From Clostridium rhizosphaerae (GTDB lineage Bacteria; Bacillota; Clostridia; Clostridiales; Clostridiaceae), in assembly GCF_016765585.1 (NCBI RefSeq), contig NZ_JAESWC010000018.1:62001-126000 (forward strand): a DNA stretch of 64,000 nucleotides, given 5' to 3'. Below the pieces are notes generated by a model that ran no database searches, was not told the DNA's origin, and saw only the letters and a list, made by a program, of their open reading frames with translations. Position numbers and translations under genes: made by a program. The first letter of the stretch is position 1. Each line of letters starts with the position of its first letter. Shown here one piece after another: positions 25,764-33,588 of this stretch.

Positions 25764-26966
25764 TCAAATAGAACGACTTATAGCCGTTAATATAACTGCA
25801 CCGATAACCATAATAGCTCCAACCCAAGGCGTGCTGCCAAGGCCAAGAGAATCAACCACTATTCCGCCTACAAAGGCACCTATTGCTATACCTAGGTTAA
25901 AGGCTGCTATATTTATAGCAGAAGCAACATTTACAGCAGAAGGGACGAATTTTTCAGCCAATTGGACTACATACACTTGAAGTCCAGGTACATTCATAAA
26001 AGCAAATAATCCCATCATGATAATTGTAATTGTCCCTAATACTTTTGTCTGAGCAGTAAAGGTTAAAATAAATAATACTACCGCTTGTACTATAAACATC
26101 CAGAACAATGCTTTTAAAGGGTTTTTATCAGCTGCCTTGCCGCCGATAGTATTTCCCACAGCTATAGCAATACCATAAATTAATAGAATTATACTTACTC
26201 CATTTGGAGTATAGCCTGTCAGTTTTTCTAATATTGGACTTAGGAATGTAAAGGTTACAAAGGTTCCACCATACCCAAGTGCTGTGATTGAAAACGCAAG
26301 AATGAGTCTTTTGTTAGTTATAAGTTTTATTTGTTCTTTTATTGAGACTGGCGCTGCTTCTTTTAATTTGTTTGGTACTAATAATAGAGTAGATATTAAT
26401 GCTATAACACCAAGTAGAGCAACCCCTATAAACGTGGCTCTCCAGCGAAATAACTGACCAACATACGTTCCTAGTGGTACTCCTGTAATTGTGGCGACAG
26501 TTAAACCTGTAAACATAATAGCAATAGCGCTGGCTCTCTTATCTTCTGGTACTAAATCTGCTGCGATTGTAGATCCTATAGAAAAGAAAACTCCGTGTGA
26601 GAAAGCCGTAATAATACGTGCAGTTAACAGTAGTCCAAAGTTTGGTGATACTGATGCTGCACTATTTCCAACTATAAATACAATCATTAATGACACAAGC
26701 AGAGTTTTTCTTGACATTCTGCTGGTTGCCGCAGTTATAATTGGTGCACCAAAAGCTACGCCTAGAGCATAACCAGATACAAGAAGCCCTGCTAAAGTAA
26801 TTGTTATCTTTAAATCCTGTGCTACAGTAGATAAAAGTCCTACTATAACAAATTCTGTAGTACCTATTCCAAAAGCACTTATAGCTAAGGCTAATAGTGC
26901 AAGTGTTCCATTGCTAAGTCTTTCTTTCTTATTTAAATTCTGGTTTAGTAATATTTTTCCTTCCAA
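25764..26966 (-). CDS. MFS transporter, drug/arabinose efflux (YdhP/AraJ-like)
   Basis: 400 aa. TTG start at 26964-26966 preceded by AGGAGGAGAAACT; the ATG at 26991-26993 lacks a ribosome binding site. Twelve membrane helices; N-terminal LLALAISAFGIGTTEFVIVG and SGYALGVAFGAPI match the DHA1 subfamily (AraJ/YdhP/NepI). Expected to export small hydrophilic compounds or drugs by proton antiport. A HxlR-family regulator gene lies upstream, and an inverted repeat at 27094-27116 in the promoter region is a likely operator. Confidence 0.8.
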   Translation of the reverse strand: MEGKILLNQNLNKKERLSNGTLALLALAISAFGIGTTEFVIVGLLSTVAQDLKITITLAGLLVSGYALGVAFGAPIITAATSRMSRKTLLVSLMIVFIVGNSAASVSPNFGLLLTARIITAFSHGVFFSIGSTIAADLVPEDKRASAIAIMFTGLTVATITGVPLGTYVGQLFRWRATFIGVALLGVIALISTLLLVPNKLKEAAPVSIKEQIKLITNKRLILAFSITALGYGGTFVTFTFLSPILEKLTGYTPNGVSIILLIYGIAIAVGNTIGGKAADKNPLKALFWMFIVQAVVLFILTFTAQTKVLGTITIIMMGLFAFMNVPGLQVYVVQLAEKFVPSAVNVASAINIAAFNLGIAIGAFVGGIVVDSLGLGSTPWVGAIMVIGAVILTAISRSI

Positions 26967-27093
26967 AGTTTCTCCTCCTATATAATAAAACATTTAATAT
27001 ACTTTTAAGTTCTTTCTTTAAAAGGGCCCTTTTCAAAGAAAGTCATTTAACTTCTACAGGAGTTATTATCATACAAAATCAGATAATAAAAAA

Positions 27094-27116
27094 GTACGCA
27101 CTTTAAAGTAATGTAC
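27094..27116. promoter_or_regulatory. probable HxlR operator before the MFS gene
   Basis: A 23-bp inverted repeat with GTAC at both ends and the core ACTTTAAAGT in the centre lies between the HxlR gene and the MFS gene. GTACTT-like half-sites recur upstream of the HxlR gene (27649-27689), so the regulator may act on both. Confidence 0.55.
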
Positions 27117-27182
27117 TTACCTAAAAGTTGTAATTGTGAAGTTTCAAAGATTTCTTTTAAAAAATTAAAGAAATGACTTTCA

Positions 27183-27518
27183 TCATTCCTTTTCATATTC
27201 TCTATAATATTTTATTGACCAATCCTCAATCATTTTCAAGGCAGGATATAACTCTTTTCCTTTTTCCGTAAGGTAATATTCAACCCTTGGAGGAACCTCT
27301 GGATAAATTTCTTTATGGATTATTCCCTCTTCCTCAAGTTCTCTAAGCTGTTCATTTAACACCTTTTGACTTACCCCACAGATTATTCTTTGCAATTCTA
27401 GAAATCTCTTTGGTCCATCACCGAGATGGCATAATATTACAGCCTTCCACTTCCCCTTGATTATTTCAAAGCCTAAATCTAATAGGCATACGTACTGTTT
27501 CTCCTGGTAATCAATCAT
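27183..27518 (-). CDS. HxlR-family winged-helix regulator
   Basis: 111 aa. HxlR signature: LDLGFEIIKGKWKAVILCHL at residues 13-32, GPKRFLELQRIICGVSQKVL with the recognition helix, then LRELEEEGIIHKEIYPEVPP (wing, VPPRVEYYLTEKGK). Dimeric repressor or activator often responding to reactive electrophiles. Adjacent to an MFS pump with shared inverted-repeat sites, so it most likely controls that pump and itself. Confidence 0.85.
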   Translation of the reverse strand: MIDYQEKQYVCLLDLGFEIIKGKWKAVILCHLGDGPKRFLELQRIICGVSQKVLNEQLRELEEEGIIHKEIYPEVPPRVEYYLTEKGKELYPALKMIEDWSIKYYREYEKE

Positions 27519-27648
27519 AAACTCTCACCTCTATAAGTATTATTAACCAACTAAGTACCTTTTATTTACATACTTATCTTATAAAGTTAGTGAATATCTT
27601 ATCCTCTATTTTGTTTTCTTATATTGTATGGCTCAATCATTTTATTAA

Positions 27649-27689
27649 CAAGTACGTACTTTTTAGTTAGATAACTTACTTTTAAGTAA
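27649..27689. promoter_or_regulatory. palindromic operator-like sites before the HxlR gene
   Basis: AAGTACGTACTT at 27649-27660 and CTTACTTTTAAGTAAG at 27674-27689 are both palindromes, 130-170 nt upstream of the HxlR start. They share AAGTA/TACTT half-sites with the operator at 27094-27116. Confidence 0.45.
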
Positions 27690-27690
27690 G

Positions 27691-28104
27691 ATTTACCGTA
27701 ATATCTATATGTTACGGTAAAAATATTTTTATTCTGGTAACACAATTCTATTTTTTGTCAGCAGTGTGTAATAAAGCAGAAAAGATTTTTAGAACTTCAA
27801 TAAATACCTAAAGAAATAAGAAGGTACGACCCGCTAAAACAAAATTCCCTCAAACTCTTTAGTCTGAAGGAACATAAACCACACTTCAATATTCACTTAA
27901 AAACCTTCAAAGCCTTTAAATTAGTCTATTTTCTCTCTATCATCGCCATTCACTCCAACTGTGTTTTGATAGAAAACTGTTTTACCTAAAGTTTTATCTA
28001 TTTCAGTCTTAAACATCTGTACTTACTCCCTTTTGAAAATATATTTACTTGAACATATTCTATACACTTTATAAAATCCTTTTTTAAACTTCTACATTAC
28101 GTTA
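27691..28104. other. noncoding gap with hairpins
   Basis: A hairpin TTTACCGTAA...TTACGGTAAA spans 27691-27720 and is followed by an AT-rich stretch. A weaker TTCCCTCA...TGAAGGAA hairpin near 27846-27873 is closely related to one at about 53788-53815. No gene with a ribosome binding site is visible. The latter hairpin may end the ABC transporter transcript. Confidence 0.4.
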
Positions 28105-28869
28105 TTATATTTTTTTATAGCTCCTCATTGCAAAGATATAAGCAACAACTGTTATTGCTATACACCAAGCAAGAGCAACCCAAATATTATTTCCTATCGG
28201 CTTATTGGCTAACAAATTACGAATAGCTTCTACGATAGGAGTTACTGGTTGATTTTCTGCAAAGGCACGTACTGCTTTTGGCATTGTATTTGTTGGTACA
28301 AAAGCAGAACTTATAAAGGGTAAAAAGATAATTGGATAAGAGAATGCCCCTGCACCATCCGGTGTTTTAGCAGCAAGTCCCGCAATTACAGCAATCCAAG
28401 TTAAAGCAAGTGTAAAGATCCCAAGAATTCCAAATACCGCGAGCCATTCTAATATTCCTGCTGAAGAACGGAAGCCCATTAATAATGCAACAAGTATAAT
28501 CACTACTACAGAAATTCCATTTGAAATTAATGAGGTTAATACATGTCCCCATAATACTGTAGAACGAGCGATGGGCATTGAGTGAAAACGCTCAAATATA
28601 CCACGTGATTTATCTATAAACAAACGATAAGCTACATATGCAATCCCGCTGCCAATAGCCATTAACATTATACCTGGCAATAGGTAATTAACATAATTTC
28701 CCGTACCTGTTTCAATTGCACCGCCAAATACATAAACGAATAATAACATCATGGCAATTGGTGTGATACAAACTGTAATAATTGTATCCATACTTCTAGA
28801 AATATGACGCATAGAACGTCCAAACATAACACCCATATCTTTGAAAAAATATTTATTTGTAGATTCCAT
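28105..28869 (-). CDS. ABC-2 type transporter permease (DrrB-like)
   Basis: 254 aa with six predicted membrane helices (TVCITPIAMMLLFVYVFGGA, ISVVVIILVALLMGFRSSAG, IIFLPFISSAFVPTNTMPKA). The FVP motif after a conserved Phe-Ile-Ser segment, and the length, match the daunorubicin-resistance DrrB group of drug or lipid exporters. It starts 1 nt after the stop codon of the ATPase gene, so the two are translationally coupled and form the exporter. Confidence 0.85.
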   Translation of the reverse strand: MESTNKYFFKDMGVMFGRSMRHISRSMDTIITVCITPIAMMLLFVYVFGGAIETGTGNYVNYLLPGIMLMAIGSGIAYVAYRLFIDKSRGIFERFHSMPIARSTVLWGHVLTSLISNGISVVVIILVALLMGFRSSAGILEWLAVFGILGIFTLALTWIAVIAGLAAKTPDGAGAFSYPIIFLPFISSAFVPTNTMPKAVRAFAENQPVTPIVEAIRNLLANKPIGNNIWVALAWCIAITVVAYIFAMRSYKKI

Positions 28870-29631
28870 CTAATTATCCCCCTTCTTCCCAATGATTGTT
28901 AGGAATATCTCTTCTAATGTAGGTTGTTTTTCAACATATTCAACTTTTGCAGGTGGAAATAATTTTTTCAAGCCTTCAAGTGTATCTATAGCAATGATTT
29001 TTCCACCATGAAGAATAGCAATTTTATCTGCAAGTTGTTCTGCTTCATCTAAATATTGTGTAGTTAAGAATACTGTAGTTCCTGAAGTCGATAACTCTTT
29101 TACTATTTTCCAAACTTCTAAGCGTGCTTCCGGATCAAGACCTGTTGTTGGCTCATCCAGGAAGATAATCTTTGGCTTTCCTACAAGGCTCATTGCTATA
29201 TCAATTCTTCTTTTCATGCCTCCAGAGTAAGTACCTACTCTGCGGTCTGCAGCCTCTGACATTCCAAAACGATTAATTAACTCATCAGCCACTTGATTTG
29301 GATTTTTAAGATGTCTAAGTTTTGCAATCATTTGAAGATTTTCACGTCCAGTCAAAATTTCATCAATAGCAGCAAACTGACCAGTAAGACTAATAGAGCC
29401 TCTAATGTCCCTTGGATTTTTATTAATATCAAAGCCATTGATTTGAACACTTCCAGCATCTGCTTTAAGTAAAGTGGCCATGATTCTAATCATCGTTGTT
29501 TTTCCTGCCCCATTGGAACCTAGTAATGCGAAGATACCTCCCTGCTCTACTTCAAAATCAACTCCTTTGAGCACTTCTACATCTCTGTAGGCTTTCTTTA
29601 CCCCTTTAACTTGTATGATATTTCTTTTCAT
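28870..29631 (-). CDS. ABC transporter ATP-binding protein (DrrA-like)
   Basis: 253 aa. Walker A GSNGAGKTT near residue 38, Q-loop SLTGQFAA near 80, signature SGGMKRR near 140, Walker B IIFLDEPTTGLD near 155, and H-loop QYLDEAEQL near 190. The DrrA-type C-terminal tail (PTLEEIFLTI) is present. It is the energy subunit for the downstream permease. Its leader contains a terminator (29837-29876) and two tandem structured RBS elements (29641-29815), suggesting control at the RNA level. Confidence 0.9.
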   Translation of the reverse strand: MKRNIIQVKGVKKAYRDVEVLKGVDFEVEQGGIFALLGSNGAGKTTMIRIMATLLKADAGSVQINGFDINKNPRDIRGSISLTGQFAAIDEILTGRENLQMIAKLRHLKNPNQVADELINRFGMSEAADRRVGTYSGGMKRRIDIAMSLVGKPKIIFLDEPTTGLDPEARLEVWKIVKELSTSGTTVFLTTQYLDEAEQLADKIAILHGGKIIAIDTLEGLKKLFPPAKVEYVEKQPTLEEIFLTIIGKKGDN

Positions 29632-29640
29632 TTTCTTTTC

Positions 29641-29815
29641 CTCCTTTTAGTCGGAACCCGGGGTAAATTTCCCCACTCGCTCCGCTCATAATTTACCCGT
29701 TAAAGTCCATTTAGGACTTTAACCCCCTTTTAGTCGGAAACACTGAGCAATTAAAGACTCTCGCTTCCGCTCGAAAATTGCTCGTCAAAGGTCATTTAGA
29801 CCTTTGACCTCCTTT
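29641..29815 (-). repeat. structured RBS-bearing element, two tandem units
   Basis: On the minus strand, unit one: AAGGTC-TAAAT-GACCTT hairpin, stem GAGCAATT/AATTGCTC around GAGCGGAAGCGAG, then CAGTGTTTCCGACTAAAAGG. Unit two: AAGTCC-TAAAT-GGACTT, stem GGGTAAATT/AATTTACCC around GAGCGGAGCGAG, ending GTTCCGACTAAAAGGAGG, which is the ribosome binding site of the ABC ATPase gene. Stem sequences differ between units but remain complementary. Confidence 0.7.
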
Positions 29816-29836
29816 ATAATTAAGTTTCATAAAAAA

Positions 29837-29876
29837 AGAGCCGACAACTGTGATTTCATTCACGGTTATCGGCTCT
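29837..29876 (-). terminator. terminator overlapping the end of the KTR gene
   Basis: GAGCCGATAACCGTGA and its near-complement form a hairpin that includes the last codons and stop of the KTR gene. On the minus strand it is followed by CTCTTTTTTTATG. It separates the PadR/DUF1048/KTR genes from the ABC transporter genes. Confidence 0.7.
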
Positions 29877-30054
29877 GCGTCATAGCGTCTGGCTCTTTGA
29901 TAACTGATATATTCATTTGTTTTGCATTGATTATAGTTTCCTGTTTACACCTGGGACAAAATAGCGGGAAGTTTTCAAGTACCGTATCACCACCTATCTT
30001 GACCTTTGTTTTGCCTCTGCAGACCGGACATAATATCCATTCGTAGTTACACAC
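29866..30054 (-). CDS. cysteine-rich KTR domain protein
   Basis: 62 aa. Two CxxC pairs (CPVC near residue 9, CPRC near 33) make a probable zinc ribbon, and the conserved tail NISVIKEPDAMTQSR identifies the cysteine-rich KTR family. Such genes are frequent next to mobile resistance genes and conjugative elements in Firmicutes; function unknown. It follows the PadR/DUF1048 group and is probably transcribed with it. Its last codons form part of a terminator hairpin. Confidence 0.8.
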   Translation of the reverse strand: MCNYEWILCPVCRGKTKVKIGGDTVLENFPLFCPRCKQETIINAKQMNISVIKEPDAMTQSR

Positions 30055-30098
30055 TCTGCCACCCCCTTACTTCATGTTTTTGTTGACCACTATCCTTT

Positions 30099-30449
30099 TT
30101 ACTTTGTTTTATCCGTAGCCTTTTTCATAGCCTTGTTAACTTCTTGGTTAACGGATTCTTGATAAATGTCAGCGTAAGTTTTTGAATCTTTGATTAGATC
30201 GTCGCAGAAAGCTGCTACGTCAGTGCCTGTCACTTCTAGTACTCCTTTTTCTAAGGCCGCGCCCTCTTCAAAAAGATCTATAATCCCCGAGAGTAGGTCT
30301 ATACCATCTGTTAGTTCAACAGGGCCTACTTTATAGAGATATTTTTGAATCTCTTTATAAACAATCTGATAATCTTTCGGAAGCCCTTTGACACGGGCCA
30401 TGTGCGCTCGCCACTCTTTTTTGCCTTCTATTATATCTTGTATTCTCAT
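30099..30449 (-). CDS. DUF1048 family protein
   Basis: 116 aa, all-helical and soluble. The DUF1048 pattern is visible: EWRAHMARVKGLPKDYQIVY, then a DLFEEGAALEKGVLEVTG segment and VAAFCDDLI near the end. Such genes commonly occur beside PadR regulators. It is homologous to the next gene upstream (30477-30824), so the pair arose by duplication. Role unknown; may act with the PadR protein. Confidence 0.8.
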   Translation of the reverse strand: MRIQDIIEGKKEWRAHMARVKGLPKDYQIVYKEIQKYLYKVGPVELTDGIDLLSGIIDLFEEGAALEKGVLEVTGTDVAAFCDDLIKDSKTYADIYQESVNQEVNKAMKKATDKTK

Positions 30450-30476
30450 ATTATCCTCCTTGCAATCCTCATGTTC

Positions 30477-30824
30477 CTATTTACCTAATTTCTTAGCGAT
30501 ACTATTGTTTAGCTGTTTGCGCCACTTATCTCGATAAGAATTTGCGCCTTCCTCGCCAAGCAGTGCTGAACAGAAGCCTTTGATATCATCACCTAGGACC
30601 TCTTGGATATCCTGACCGTCAGCCGCCGTTTCTTCAAGTAAGCCAAGCACACCGTCAAGAATTGGCATTAGGTTGCGGCCGGTTAAATCTGAGTGTGGCC
30701 AAAGATTTTCTTTAATTTTTTCCCATGCCTCTTGATAATCAACCGGCAGCTTTTTGGCGCGAGATTGAAAGGTTTTATATTCTTTAGTCATGTCGCTTCC
30801 AGTGATTTTTTCCCAAAAATTCAT
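30477..30824 (-). CDS. DUF1048 family protein, second copy
   Basis: 115 aa, helical. EYKTFQSRAKKLPVDYQEAW, LLEETAADGQDIQEVLGDDI and KGFCSALLG align with the paralogue at 30099-30449. The start codon overlaps the PadR stop by one base, indicating translational coupling. Operon order is PadR, DUF1048, DUF1048, KTR. Confidence 0.8.
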   Translation of the reverse strand: MNFWEKITGSDMTKEYKTFQSRAKKLPVDYQEAWEKIKENLWPHSDLTGRNLMPILDGVLGLLEETAADGQDIQEVLGDDIKGFCSALLGEEGANSYRDKWRKQLNNSIAKKLGK

Positions 30825-31147
30825 TATTTCTTCTCCTTTAACTCATTAATTTTTGATGATACGAATTCCCATCTTTCCCAGAACCTCCTGAGCTCCTCAC
30901 GTCCCGCGTCATTGAGCGTAAAAAACTTTCGCGGCGGTCCCATATCGGATGGCTTTTTCATAGTTTCCACCAGCTTGTTTTTCTCAAGTCTCACCAAAAT
31001 GGTATAAACTGTGCCATCTACAACATCCGAAAATCCTAGGGCATTCAACCGCCTTGTGATCTCGTAACCGTAGATTTCCTCGTGGCTGATGATTTCAAGG
31101 ACACAACCTTCCAGTACACCCTTTAACATTTCTGTTATGTTTTCCAA
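30824..31147 (-). CDS. PadR-family transcriptional regulator
   Basis: 107 aa. Winged-helix PadR-like domain: LEGCVLEIISHEEIYGYEIT, RRLNALGFSDVVDGTVYTIL (recognition helix with the GTVYxxLxRLE signature), and a short C-terminal helix, i.e. the PadR-s2 subgroup. Likely represses its own operon and perhaps the DrrAB-type exporter downstream. Direct repeats with palindromic ACTATATAGT cores lie just upstream. Confidence 0.85.
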   Translation of the reverse strand: MENITEMLKGVLEGCVLEIISHEEIYGYEITRRLNALGFSDVVDGTVYTILVRLEKNKLVETMKKPSDMGPPRKFFTLNDAGREELRRFWERWEFVSSKINELKEKK

Positions 31148-31163
31148 TTTAATTACCTCTCTG

Positions 31164-31219
31164 CTATATAGTATTACTGATATTCTGTATTACTTACTAC
31201 TACTATATAGTATCACTCA
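31164..31219. promoter_or_regulatory. repeated palindromic sites before the PadR operon
   Basis: CTATATAGTATTACTGA at 31164-31180 and CTATATAGTATCACTCA at 31203-31219 are 39 nt apart, each with an ACTATATAGT-type palindrome that also resembles a -10 box. They are good candidates for PadR autoregulatory sites. Confidence 0.5.
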
Positions 31220-31446
31220 GTAGCAGTACTGTCAATATACATTATTAATTTTTTCACTTATTTTTACCCCGAGATTTAAAATAATACTAAATAGATAACA
31301 AGTCCCTTATAATAGTGCCAGCAGAAGCTTAGATATGAGTTCCTTAACTCAAATATTCTTAGTCTTGCTTAAAAGTCAGATACCCTAAATAAAAGTTCCT
31401 ATAGGGTGAACCTTTGATACTGTCTACTCTATAGGGTACATTTTAA

Positions 31447-31577
31447 AGCAGGAAGTATCCGTTGTTATGGAAACCATAATAGCAGGAAACATATTTGCTT
31501 CATCTGGCAGAGACTTACTGTCCAAGCATTCAGCTCAGGTAACCGAGAGAAATGTTACTGAGCTTAACGTAAGATAG
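31447..31577 (+). pseudogene. DUF2922 gene, 3' fragment
   Basis: 43 in-frame codons (QEVSVVMETIIAGNIFASSG ... TERNVTELNVR) are nearly identical to residues 31-73 of the DUF2922 protein at 4563-4784. The 5' part and start are absent. The terminator that follows the intact gene is also duplicated. It probably arose by recombination between copies of this repeated locus. Confidence 0.8.
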
Positions 31578-31614
31578 TTTTAAGGAGGTATCGATGTGAT
31601 ACCTCCTTAAAACT
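31576..31614 (+). terminator. terminator after the DUF2922 fragment
   Basis: AGTTTTAAGGAGGTATC pairs perfectly over 17 bp with GATACCTCCTTAAAACT, 5-nt loop. It is the homologue of the terminator at 4789-4815 with a longer stem. Confidence 0.7.
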
Positions 31615-31695
31615 ATGTTTGGTTATGAAACATATATTTATATTAGCTTAACTCTGCAAATTGGAACTTATTTAATCTCTTATAAGAATTCCAAT

Positions 31696-31950
31696 CTATT
31701 TTTTTATCTTATGAGCGGTAATAATGGTATAACTATATACATTGACTGTTATTTCACAATTATCTATGTCTATATACCAGTTTTTACCCTTTCTAAATAT
31801 TAATGCATTAGAATTTAATATTTTGTCGCTGCACCATTTTACTACATCGTCCACATCTAAAAAAAGATTCTTTTTAATTCGACCAACTCCCAGCTCGGTT
31901 GTGTGCAACTTATCTAAGTTTTGTATCAATTCACATTTATTATCATTCAT
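31696..31950 (-). CDS. DUF3781 domain-containing protein
   Basis: 84 aa. LHTTELGVGRIKKNLFLDVD then DVVKWCSDKIL is the family's conserved core, followed by a basic beta segment (ALIFRKGKNWYIDIDNCEIT). Cytosolic, no function known. Start ATG at 31950; its ribosome binding site is weak (GGAAAAT-type). It lies 30 nt downstream of the methyltransferase gene on the same strand, so the two may be cotranscribed. Confidence 0.75.
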   Translation of the reverse strand: MNDNKCELIQNLDKLHTTELGVGRIKKNLFLDVDDVVKWCSDKILNSNALIFRKGKNWYIDIDNCEITVNVYSYTIITAHKIKK

Positions 31951-31980
31951 TTTTCACCGTGTATTTTCCTTTCCAATAAG

Positions 31981-32763
31981 TTATGGTTTTCTTGCAAGTT
32001 GTAAATCTATTGTATCGTATATAGTAATAATACCGCCGTTATCATTAATTGCTTTCCTTATTTCTTCAAAGAATTTCTTTCTTGTTGTTTCCTCCATAGC
32101 AATGTGGTCTGAATAGGTACCTAATAATAATGTATATTCATCAGCTGTAAAGGTTCTTGTTCTACGATAGAGTCTATAACTTACATCTATAAATCCATAT
32201 TTGTAAGCTATGTTCGCTCTATCTTTGGCATCTTCCTCGCTATATTCATTTCCACCTAATGAACCAGGCATATACTTTCCATATATCTTTTCAAATGCAG
32301 TATGTATGTTATTACGTTTCTTGTCTTTAAATGGGTGATTGGCAAATCGTGCAAAAACGCCACCACTTTTTAGTATATCAAATACTTTGGTATATCCTAT
32401 TTCTTCAGGAATCCAGTGAAAGGCTGATGCTGAAAAGATAAGGTCAAATGAATTAGGAGTACACTCAAAATCTTGAAACGCCATATTTTTAGCATCAAAT
32501 TTCTCATAGTTTTTAAATTTACACTTTGAAAATTCCGCTAACTGATCACCTAATTCAATTGCAGTTAAACTACAACCTGTTTCAAGTATTGGCAATGTCG
32601 CTTGTCCAGTTCCTATTCCAACTTCGAGCACATTGCTTGACGGATTTATTTCTTTGACATCAAAAATATCATCATATAGCTCTTTAACATAAGCAGGACG
32701 CCACCTGTCGTATTCAGTGTAAACAGAGTTAAATGTGGTTTCTAAACCTTTAATTATTGACAT
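31981..32763 (-). CDS. class I SAM-dependent methyltransferase
   Basis: 260 aa from the ATG preceded by GGAGGTGCAAAAA; the upstream in-frame TTG would place the start inside the ribosome binding site. SAM motif I VLEVGIGTGQATLPIL near 45, acidic residue in LTAIELGDQL near 66, motif FDLIFSASAFHWIPEE near 108 and the post-motif FDILKSGGVFARFANHP. The HWIP version is common in small-molecule methyltransferases. Substrate unknown. Shares a promoter region with no obvious partner other than the DUF3781 gene. Confidence 0.8.
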   Translation of the reverse strand: MSIIKGLETTFNSVYTEYDRWRPAYVKELYDDIFDVKEINPSSNVLEVGIGTGQATLPILETGCSLTAIELGDQLAEFSKCKFKNYEKFDAKNMAFQDFECTPNSFDLIFSASAFHWIPEEIGYTKVFDILKSGGVFARFANHPFKDKKRNNIHTAFEKIYGKYMPGSLGGNEYSEEDAKDRANIAYKYGFIDVSYRLYRRTRTFTADEYTLLLGTYSDHIAMEETTRKKFFEEIRKAINDNGGIITIYDTIDLQLARKP

Positions 32764-32889
32764 TTTTTGCACCTCCAATTATATTAATAATCTCCTCGGC
32801 AAATTACTATTTATCAGGTATTAAACAAGCAGCCTTTGTGTCTTAATTATCTAGACTGCGACCTATTTTCAGACTAGGAAAAGATAACA

Positions 32890-32968
32890 GATTAAATATA
32901 TCTATAGTATCTTGGGGGACCGTCGTTTGTTTAAACTTTCTAATAATACACCTTTTTTTAAAGGAGAT
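32890..32968 (-). pseudogene. nitroreductase 5' remnant
   Basis: On the minus strand this stretch reads closely like the first 25 codons of the nitroreductase gene at 56992-57597 (shared blocks TTAAAAAAAGGTGTA, AAGTTTAAACAAA and CCCAAGATACTAT/CCTCAAGATACTAT) but is frame-disrupted and ends after about 79 nt. It is a remnant of a paralogous gene. Confidence 0.65.
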
Positions 32969-32973
32969 GATGA

Positions 32974-33426
32974 CTACTCCTTATCTTTTTCTTTAATAAA
33001 TATATCAACTTCAGCTTTAAAAAACAGTGAGAGCGTTATCACCAAGCTGTATAAACTTGATTTAGTCCATTCGAAACTTTTGTATTTGATTAAATAGAAA
33101 ACTGCTATAAGAATAAATGCTACAGTAAAAATCATAAGAAACCTGATAAATAATTTCTTAAATCCGTCACGTCTAATTGCATCTATGACAAAGCTAGTTA
33201 ATATGATAATAAGAACGGGTGCAAGTACTCCTGCAATTATAAGAAATATTGAAAAACAAAGTCCAGCCAAAGATGTCATAAAAGAAAGCTTGCCAAACTT
33301 TCCAATAACACTAAAAACAAGACAAATCAATACTGCGGCAATAGATGTTATTATCAGCATGCCTAAGATTGTTCCAATGATGTTTTGAGTTCGTTGACTT
33401 AATTTTTTAATAAATTTGTATAACAT
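32974..33426 (-). CDS. hypothetical membrane protein
   Basis: 150 aa with four hydrophobic segments (TILGMLIITSIAAVLICLVF, LCFSIFLIIAGVLAPVLIII, FLMIFTVAFILIAVFYLIKY, SLYSLVITLSLFF). Basic N-terminus, charged C-terminus (IFIKEKDKE). No family recognised and no operon partner. Start ATG after GGGGAAGTTTA. Confidence 0.6.
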   Translation of the reverse strand: MLYKFIKKLSQRTQNIIGTILGMLIITSIAAVLICLVFSVIGKFGKLSFMTSLAGLCFSIFLIIAGVLAPVLIIILTSFVIDAIRRDGFKKLFIRFLMIFTVAFILIAVFYLIKYKSFEWTKSSLYSLVITLSLFFKAEVDIFIKEKDKE

Positions 33427-33588
33427 TAAACTTCCCCTTCATTTTATAATAAGGTTATAAATTAGTATTATTTTACATCTTCTGCTACAAGTTACGATGC
33501 TATACATCACTTCACCCAGCCTGTCCAAGTCCACTTAAAACTATTTCGCTTATAAGATATTCAGTATTAGTCATTACATTTTAAATCA

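Noticed and set aside
29641..29815. Plain rho-independent terminators
   Set aside because: Stems are followed by a purine-rich ribosome binding site and a start codon rather than a T run, and the same layout recurs before unrelated genes.
32912..33097. 61-aa plus-strand frame
   Set aside because: Antisense of the nitroreductase remnant and of the membrane protein gene at 32974-33426; no independent support.
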